Shown: one piece after another, positions 19,970 through 26,566 of the stretch
Layout of the letters: each line of letters opens with the position of its first letter
Position numbering within the stretch: position 1 is the first letter of the stretch
Source: Bigelowiella natans CCMP2755
Taxonomy: Eukaryota > Cercozoa > Chlorarachniophyceae
Reading direction: 5' to 3'
Length of the DNA: 26,566 bases
NCBI GenBank assembly: GCA_000320545.1
Contig: ADNK01000308.1
Location: 15,001-41,566, forward strand
Translations under genes and position numbers: made by a program
The notes under the pieces: model-generated
The model's database searches: none
The model's input: only the letters and a program-made list of their open reading frames with translations
Told to the model about the DNA's origin: nothing

Positions 19970-22900
19970 TATCGATTGCGAGGAGTGTATATTATCTGCC
20001 GGTGGAGGACATTTCTTCAAAATTGGGAGTCGCATCATCCTTGCACCCAATATCATCGTTGGGGTGGGGGGGGGAGGGAGAAGGGTTTATGTTCTTTCCA
20101 TGTGATCAGGTAATACCCAGGAGGCCGCTACACACGGTGCTTCCCATGGGAGAGTACATCAACGCCTGTTTTGTCACCGTTGGCCTCGTCAATACCGAGA
20201 AGCTCAATACTAAGTCAATGAAGAAAGCGGTGAGATATAATTAAACCTCGCCTTTTGGCGGGGGGAGGGGCGTCTTTCTGGAAGCTGCTGACCGTCCGCA
20301 CATCTTTTTTCATTTTACAGCCCAAGAACGTGCTGGTGAAAGTGACCTTGCGAGAGGGCAAATCACGCTACGTTCTTTCTGGTGCTATAGCGCCGGCCCT
20401 CGGGAAAACAATGACCTGCCAGCCAGAGTATGGAGGCACATGAACACACGCATGCGCCTACGACTAGGAGGAGGATCTTATATATAACTGCTAAACACTA
20501 TGCATCGTTACATCGTCATGGTTGACGCTGATCTTCACACCGCCATACCGATGATGGTTTCTTACTTGTCTGACTACTCCAGATTCAATACACTTGTCCA
20601 CTATCACCTCAACTCGCCGGTCCCCAACGAGAGGTTCATTGTCATGCTGCCGGACGATGTCGCCTCGTGCCATCTACACATTGAGTTCTTTCATTGCTCC
20701 TCGTCCAAGCCGCCAGAGCCGCTTGGTTTCGCATTCACGAAGCTGACGAAGAGCGGGGGGGTTTTCATCCCGAACGGTTTGTACCAAGTGTGCGTGTGTT
20801 GCCATTGCTGCCCGCCGCATTTGTCTTTCAGATGGCGTGACGATTAGCCCTCTGTCTTATTTGTGTTTGCATTGTTATTGCAGTGGAAGTGCAGCTGCCC
20901 ATCTTCAAATACTCCCGGAAATCAGGGGAATCCGGCCAGGTACAAAGAGAGTCGTAGTAGTAGTAGTAGTAGTAGTAGTAGTAATAGCTTTTAACATCAT
21001 CTCTCTTGCTTTGTTCTTTATGATCGAAGCAGCGCGACCACCTCTCAGATCTGTCCTTTTTGCTGCTGATGATGCCATGTCAACTACTTACTACTCCTAC
21101 CCCTTCTTCTCTCCCCCCCCCTCCTACCCTTTAGCACACAGACTACTTAAATCAAAGCTCGAAGAAAGACTTGACGAGGGGTACGGTCAACATCACCACA
21201 GAGTTGTGCTCTAACGTGGCCAGCCAAAATCTTCGAATCCACTGGTTTCTCAACTATTATCAAGCGGATGATCCTGTCAAAGCCCTCAGGTAGATCTAGC
21301 AAATGCTTAAAGCCTTTGGTCTCGTAGCGTAGAGCTCTCCTGAGCTGCTATTCCACTCTCCCCCCCCCCGCCTCCCCAAATTGTTTGAACGGTCATGTCG
21401 TATTTATCCTGCCATTGTCCATCCTTTGCTTTCTCTTATCATCTTGCACGACGCACCATCATTGTTTCTTCCTAGTGGTGTGCTGATTGGTCCTGATCTA
21501 CGACTCGTAATTTTGCGGTCAGCGGTATCCTCGATGTCGACGACTTTAGTCACCTGGCGCCCTACATCTCAACGATTTTGGACACTTTATTCACGATATT
21601 CGCGGACACGAACAAGGCGGACCTGCATGCGCCAGCTTTGGCCGCCCTCGTCTACATCTTCGGGATGGAGTCAAACACGACTCACAAACTGCCTAGGTGA
21701 GGAGGAGGAGCAGCTCTCAGCAGCAGCTGCAGCAGCAGCAAATGTGCCCCGTCAGTAGTACGTCCGTAGTAATCAAGTAGATTAATATGACGAACAGGAA
21801 ACAAGTGCTTTCCCCTTAAATTCCCCCCCTCCCCCCACTCACACACATTCCCTTCTCGCTTTGTGACCAACCACGGGCAAGAATGATCTGCACAGTTCTC
21901 TGCGTCCCTAAAGTCCCAGGCGTTTTGCAAAAAGGTTATTCATTTCTCTTGTTTTCTCCCTTACTTTCTGTCAGATCTAGTGGCAATAGCTCCGCGTTGT
22001 CGGGCAGCAAACAGGTACGTGCGCAATGCGGGCTTCCCTGCTCCTCCTCTACATACATGCCCGTCGATGATCGATGTTTAAAATCATGAGGGATGGAGAA
22101 TTGTGATGATGACAAACAAAGGATGGATGATACCAGCGTTCAGTCAATAAGCCATATAATACGTGCTCCGCCATTGTTTCTTGCGTTCATTAGGGTCCGG
22201 AGGCGAAGCAGCCCTCGATCATAACGGACGGGCGGTTGCGTAGAGAGTCGGCATTTACTAGGAATCATCCTGATTCTTCCAATTCGTCGTACATCCCTGT
22301 CTCAGACATCGTGCACTTCTGGTGCGTTCGTTCGTATGATGATAAAACTTCACGATTGTGTTGTTGGCTGTTGCCGTAGTCTCATTGCTTCCCCATGGCG
22401 CACTTCCAATAGGATCAGCACCCGTCTGAAGGAAATCACGAAGTCGAAGGGCGTCATCGCCATCAAGCAGGTCATGCTGCAATGGCGCTCGCTCCTGGAG
22501 GTACCCACTACGATGACATTGGAAACAGATCAAAGGCGGGAAAGATGATGACAAACGCGATGATGAGAATGATTAGAATGATGATGGTGAAGATGGTGCT
22601 TGTGATAAACGGGATGGTTTGCACTTGTGTTGTTTGTTGAGGCTGAATATATCGAGAAAATGCTCCTCGACTGCCAGCACTACAACATGTTCACCATCAG
22701 AATTCCATACTCGTCCTCTTACTACTACCACTACTACTACCACTACTACTACCTGAAACTTACTACAACGTTTATTACGTGTTTCTTAGTGGAGTGAGTC
22801 GGAGGAAGCCAAAGACACCAGCAGCTCTAAATGGAAGTGCGTAGGAAATAGATAATAGTTGTATCAAAGAGTGGGTCTGCTGCTGCTCCCACCTTCTCTC

Positions 22901-24418
22901 AGAGAGTGTTGTTCAGATGGAGATAAATAATGACGACGATGATGATGACATTGGTGGGGATTTTAGGGTTGATTGCATGTTTTCTTATCCTCCTCCTCCT
23001 CCTCCTCCTACTCCCCAGGTCAGTGATGTACGCCTTGAGGAGCTGCAACCTCTTATGCGAAGTTCTCTTCAAGGTCATCAAGAGACTCTATACTATACCC
23101 GCAAGTTTACTTGTCTCACAAGCGAAGCCAACTTGCGAGTTCCAAACAACTGGGACACCGCGGACACGCACACACTCATACCACGAACCGACTGTCGCAC
23201 ATACGCATCAATCGTCACACATACGGCTGCTGACCTGTCCTCCTTCTTTTTCATCTGCCTTCCAGTTGGTACCCTTCGGAACCAGCGATGAGGAGTGCAA
23301 AGCGAGCAAAGTGCTGATGGCCATCTACAGAGTATGACCAGTGGGAGGGGAGGGTGGGGAAGGGAGGGAGAAATTGTCCAACAGTATCAGCTATACTGCA
23401 TTTTCAAATAATTTCAACTTTGACGTTAAGTCTTGATCTGCCCCCCCCTCCCCCCCCCCCACCTACACCTCACGTTGTACCAGGTCCGCATCCAAATCCG
23501 CGAGGAGCTCGTTCGGATCGGAAAGGCCATGGCAAGGCTTTTGGCAGCAGAGGTGGTTGCAGTGGAGAAAGAAGCCCGAAACAGCATGGTGGTAGGGGTC
23601 AGCACGAGTGTGCCTGCGAGCATCGTTGTGGGTGGTTTGTGTGTGCGTTATTCCTACCAATCTCATTGTCCCCTCCCCCCCCTCCCCCCTTCCTCCTTCA
23701 GCTGCCTTTCCAGCACACTATACGGAAATACATTATCGATCGCGGCGCTCGATGGCTGAGCTCTCTCTTGGAGGTGCCATCTGCTACTCCTCGTCATTGT
23801 AAAGGATGTTTGGAGAAGGGGGAGGGGGGGGGGGGAAGGGGGAGAGAAAGTTGCGCAAAGTCTTATTGTGTGTTTGTATTTTTCTCTAGTGTTTCTCCGA
23901 GGACGTGGCTGTGGGCATAATGTGTGACTTCACCAAGGCCATATTAGACATTCCGGCGAAGGAAGAGGCAACGGATTCCCAGTGAGTAGCTATATAGCCG
24001 CCGCCGATATCATGGGCTGCTTGATTTTCACCTGTGGATGGGGTTTCGATCAGGGTGTAGTAGAAGGGGAACCAGAAGAAGAAGAAGAAGAAGAAGAAGA
24101 GTGGAAGAGTAGACCAAGAGACTAGAACGTCATTTACACGCCAAACTACCATCACAACTCCCACCCACCAGCGTCCGCACTGGTTATGCTGTACCTATGA
24201 AAACGTGAATTATGATAAAACTGAATGAGGATCAACGCACACTGCTGCTACAGGGGTATAGCCTTGGGGATGCATTTTCTCCAATTCTGCAACCAAATCG
24301 AGCAGGAAGGCATCTTTACATCGCCTGGGTTCTGCAAAGTAAGTATGCTCGCAGTGACGCTGGGTGGTGAAAAGAAGCCTTGATTGTACCCTAATGACGA
24401 TGGTAGACCATGGATAAG

Positions 24419-24449
<31 letters not shown>

Positions 24450-24463
24450 GCACACACAGAGAC

Positions 24464-24503
<40 letters not shown>

Positions 24504-25551
24504 GCTAGAGATACATTCCCCACACTACAACAAATACGCGTAGACCATGCTTTTGCCGATATTGGAAACGCTGCACGTGTACTTGAAGTCAAAGCAGATC
24601 GAAATGCACATCTACTGCATCAAGGTTGTTCATGAAAATGAGATGTCTCCCTTGCTCGCCCGTGCATTTATAAACAATATGCCCCCCCCCCCCGAAGCTC
24701 TCCTACAGAAGTAGCGGCACAAAGTGCTTGCTAGCACTATGTGAGACCGGCTGTTTTTGTGATTACTTAGGTCTTAGTCGCGATCTTGCCCGTCCTCATA
24801 AATGGAATGATGGCTGACGATGGCGTTTCCACCGACACCAAGGCAGCGGCAGCCAGGAAAATCAGGAGAGCGGCCAGAGAGAGGTAGCAGGATGAATTGG
24901 CAACAAGCATGCACCGACCATCGTCATCATCCGTTACACATCTCTCATTATTCTGAACGATGCGTGTGATTGTTCATTTGACGGGGGGCTCCTCGCTCGT
25001 TGCGGATTGGACGACGTTGGCAGCCATTCTTCGCGGTCCACAGCAGCAGGTTTTCCATCATCGTCATCATCATCATCGTCGTCGATATCGCAGAAGAGAT
25101 CCTCCGCGCACAAAGGAGGGGTAGCAGCAGCCCCGCTCATTTATGTGAAAGGAGCTTTCCAAGCCCTGCGACAAGGGGAAACGCACTACCCAAAATTCAA
25201 AGGCGTCATCGACATCACGGAGGGTCATTCGTCGCACAATAGATAGCACGCACCAAGAGAGACTAGGAAGGGCGGCTCAACGTCATATGCAGCCTGCAAT
25301 GTTTTTCGTCCATCACTGCATCGTAGAGTTTCCTTATGAGTTGACGTATATTAAGCCGTGTATAAGCACCATTATCGTTATTATCATCATCATCATCATC
25401 ATCATCATCACCACCACCACTTCAGATCGCTTGGTGAAGCTTGCGGTTGACCTATTTCCGGGCCTTCTCCGCACTTTCAAGGCCATCCGCGACAAGGAAG
25501 GAAGCCACAGGTGTTATATGCGCGCGCGCGCACACACACACACACACACAT

Positions 25552-25587
<36 letters not shown>

Positions 25588-25999
25588 CTGCTTTGCGCGT
25601 GTGCGGAGGGGGGGTGTAAATATATGCGTCGTCGTCCACCCGCTCTCGATTTTGGAGCGATATAATGCGTTTTTCCTCACGATTGATCTGAAATACTATG
25701 GACATGTGTTTTGGGCACCCCTCCCCCCCCACACACACACTCCCTGCACAGCTACCTTTACTACTTTGAGAACGATAGAAATCGGCTCCGGGACGTCGAG
25801 ATCAAAGCGTATTGCTATTTTCACCATACCACCAAACATCACGTTTTTTCTATCTCCTCGCAAGCATTGATTTTGTCATTCCTCTCTGTATAACTTTACC
25901 ACCTTCTCAATCATCGATCACAATCTTCAAATCTAACGTAATCGTCAAAAAGTGAAGATTTTTGGGCCCCATTTCTCTGTTACAATCTCTAACTATATT

Positions 26000-26034
<35 letters not shown>

Positions 26035-26421
26035 TTGTTGGTTTGGTAGCGGACTATGTATGGTGATGATAGGTAGAGTATTGCACATGCACAACGAGGT
26101 AATTCGTTCACCTTTCTCCACTCTACATTTCTCTCTCCCCCCTCCCCCCCCCCCCCCCTCCGCTACGTGTCATACACTCCCTGTGCAGCGTTTCTCAATC
26201 TGTTGCGTGTGTTGTGCTGTTGATGCTTTGCTTGCAGAGTTCGTCTCGTTTTCCTCGGTTTCTTCGTGGGATGGAAGGCAGCCCCAGTCGCTTCCTGGTA
26301 CAGCTCATGATAGCGGCCTCTGACCTCGTGAAAAGAGGGCTATATGATGCGTCATGGGTCTCCCTGAGGTTATGCACCCTCAAGTTTGTCCAAGGTGGTT
26401 GCTTGGTTGGAACTCTCTAGC

Positions 26422-26459
<38 letters not shown>

Positions 26460-26534
26460 CACTTAGATAATCCAAATCACCGTGCTTTTTCATTCTTTCT
26501 GATGCCATTTGCCGGGCTGATCCGTGTCCACGCG

Positions 26535-26566
<32 letters not shown>
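17258..26566 (+). CDS. DOCK-family guanine-nucleotide exchange factor, N-terminal part
   Basis: Predicted activator of a Rac/Cdc42-type GTPase, acting with ELMO on actin at the membrane. The window holds the part before the catalytic DHR-2 domain; the gene runs off the edge. Exons: 17258-17342, 17413-17495, 17577-17671, 17805-17847, 17900-17989, 18051-18153, 18195-18286, 18423-18637, 18863-18941, 19107-19206, (19463-19606 uncertain), 20110-20229, 20321-20427, 20583-20776, 20884-20939, 21135-21289, 21523-21696, 21975-22014, 22194-22321, 22419-22500, about 22642-22707, about 22790-22840, about 23019-23110, 23266-23331, 23484-23591, 23702-23773, 23890-23981, 24254-24338, 24544-24624, 24771-24883, 25024-25049, 25426-25510, 25752-25808, 26050-26098, 26238-26394. 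Family marks in order: FAAWFLVTNIFLEDLEANSL with RQPYSISVLSM (the pre-DHR-1 block); DHR-1/C2 from about 20110 (PKNVLVKVTLREGKSRYVLS, FNTLVHYHLNSP, CHLHIEFFHCSS, PLGFAFTKLTKSGGVFIPN); then VNITTELCSNVASQNLRIHW and helical repeats (ISTILDTLFTIFADTN, EVLFKVIKRLYTI, RLVKLAVDLFPGLLRTF). An N-terminal SH3 domain is not seen. The ATG follows an in-frame TAA, but an upstream exon is possible. Junctions 19207-20109 and 22700-23265 are unresolved. Confidence 0.8.
18287..18307. repeat. (TA)n microsatellite at a splice donor
   Basis: A TA run that begins inside the GTATAT donor of the DOCK intron at 18287, so the repeat itself forms the 5' splice site. Confidence 0.9.
19290..19313. repeat. Poly-C tract in DOCK intron
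   Basis: A run of about 12 C followed by C/T-rich sequence, in the unresolved 19207-20109 interval. Confidence 0.9.
19699..19752. repeat. (CT)n microsatellite in DOCK intron
   Basis: A CT dinucleotide tract interrupted once by CCCC, read directly from the sequence. It could serve as a strong pyrimidine tract for a downstream acceptor such as the AAG at about 19760. Confidence 0.95.
19918..19968. repeat. (TG)n microsatellite in DOCK intron
   Basis: About 24 TG units with one TT interruption, in the interval before the exon at 20110. Confidence 0.95.
20955..20982. repeat. (GTA)n trinucleotide repeat in DOCK intron
   Basis: Nine or so GTA/TAG units starting 15 nt into the intron that follows the exon ending at 20939. 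Confidence 0.95.
22710..22752. repeat. (CTA)n trinucleotide repeat
   Basis: TACTACTACCAC units repeated between the DOCK exon pieces at 22642 and 22790. Translated in frame it would give poly-Tyr, so it is most probably intronic. Confidence 0.9.
24073..24102. repeat. (GAA)n trinucleotide repeat in DOCK intron
   Basis: About ten GAA/AGA units in the intron 23982-24253. Confidence 0.95.
24420..24502. repeat. (CA)n and (GA)n microsatellite pair in DOCK intron
   Basis: About 13 CA units, a CACGCACGCACACACA transition, then about 18 GA units, all in the intron 24339-24543. Confidence 0.95.
25057..25083. repeat. (ATC)n repeat in DOCK intron
   Basis: ATC/GTC trinucleotides directly downstream of the 26-nt exon 25024-25049, about 8 nt after its GTTTTC donor. 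Confidence 0.9.
25366..25420. repeat. (ATC)n/(CAC)n repeat next to a splice acceptor
   Basis: A run of ATC units followed by CAC units ends immediately before TTCAG, the acceptor of the exon at 25426. Confidence 0.95.
25519..25588. repeat. (GC)n, (CA)n, (GA)n compound microsatellite
   Basis: GC units, then CA units, then GA units in sequence, starting about 9 nt after the exon that ends at 25510. Confidence 0.95.
26000..26034. repeat. (GT)n microsatellite upstream of a short exon
   Basis: About 17 GT units, 15 nt before the TAG acceptor of the exon 26050-26098. Confidence 0.95.
26136..26160. repeat. Poly-C tract in DOCK intron
   Basis: CT and C-rich run with about 14 consecutive C, in the intron 26099-26237. 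Confidence 0.9.
26424..26566. repeat. (TA)n then (GT)n microsatellites at the window edge
   Basis: TA units at about 26424-26455 and GT units at about 26537-26566 lie in the DOCK intron that starts at 26395. The GT run reaches the end of the window, which may be where an assembly contig or window cut falls. Confidence 0.9.

Noticed and set aside
19679-20244. Long frames across the CT and TG microsatellites
   Set aside because: They are open only because the repeats contain no stops, and they translate to poly-Leu/Ser and Cys/Val runs.

Overview
This window looks like nuclear DNA of a single-celled alga with a secondary (complex) plastid. It has intron-dense protein genes with GT-AG splicing, no bacterial-style operons, a light-harvesting protein whose N-terminus is a signal peptide followed by a transit-like stretch, and many microsatellites. 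The residue after the likely signal-peptide cleavage is not the Phe usual in red-lineage algae. A DOCK-family (Rac-activator) gene lies nearby, as expected of a cell with actin-driven motility. Together this leans towards an amoeboid or mixotrophic alga such as a chlorarachniophyte, but a cryptophyte or another secondary alga cannot be excluded. This is inference; no marker gene (rRNA, tRNA) is present.

Layout. 1-1617: intergenic, with a CTAG-rich island. 1618-2756 (-): sulfotransferase, two exons. 2757-3774: divergent intergenic region with a possible coding trace. 3775-7573 (+): a gene I rebuilt as 23 exons (729 codons), encoding a CW zinc finger directly followed by an ARID DNA-binding domain, a likely chromatin reader. 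7574-9097: intergenic, with a second CTAG-rich island. 9098-about 11386 (-): at least 15 exons, unrecognised protein. About 11382-13470 (+): 7 exons, unrecognised W-rich protein, head-to-head with the previous gene. 13471-14778: intergenic. 14779-15826 (+): light-harvesting chlorophyll-binding protein, 4 exons, 261 aa. 15827-17257: intergenic. 17258-26566 (+): the first ~36 exons of a DOCK-family guanine-nucleotide exchange factor that runs off the window. Its introns are filled with (GT)n, (GA)n, (TA)n, poly-C and trinucleotide repeats.

Most exons are far too short (18-200 nt) for ORF calling. I joined them by hand from GT-AG boundaries that keep reading frame and phase. Where every phase closes I say so; where it does not (5' end of the minus gene at 11.3 kb, DOCK 19207-20109 and about 22700-23265) I mark it open. 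The genes are not an operon or an evident pathway; they are neighbours in a eukaryotic chromosome. No mobile element, CRISPR array, tRNA or rRNA was found.
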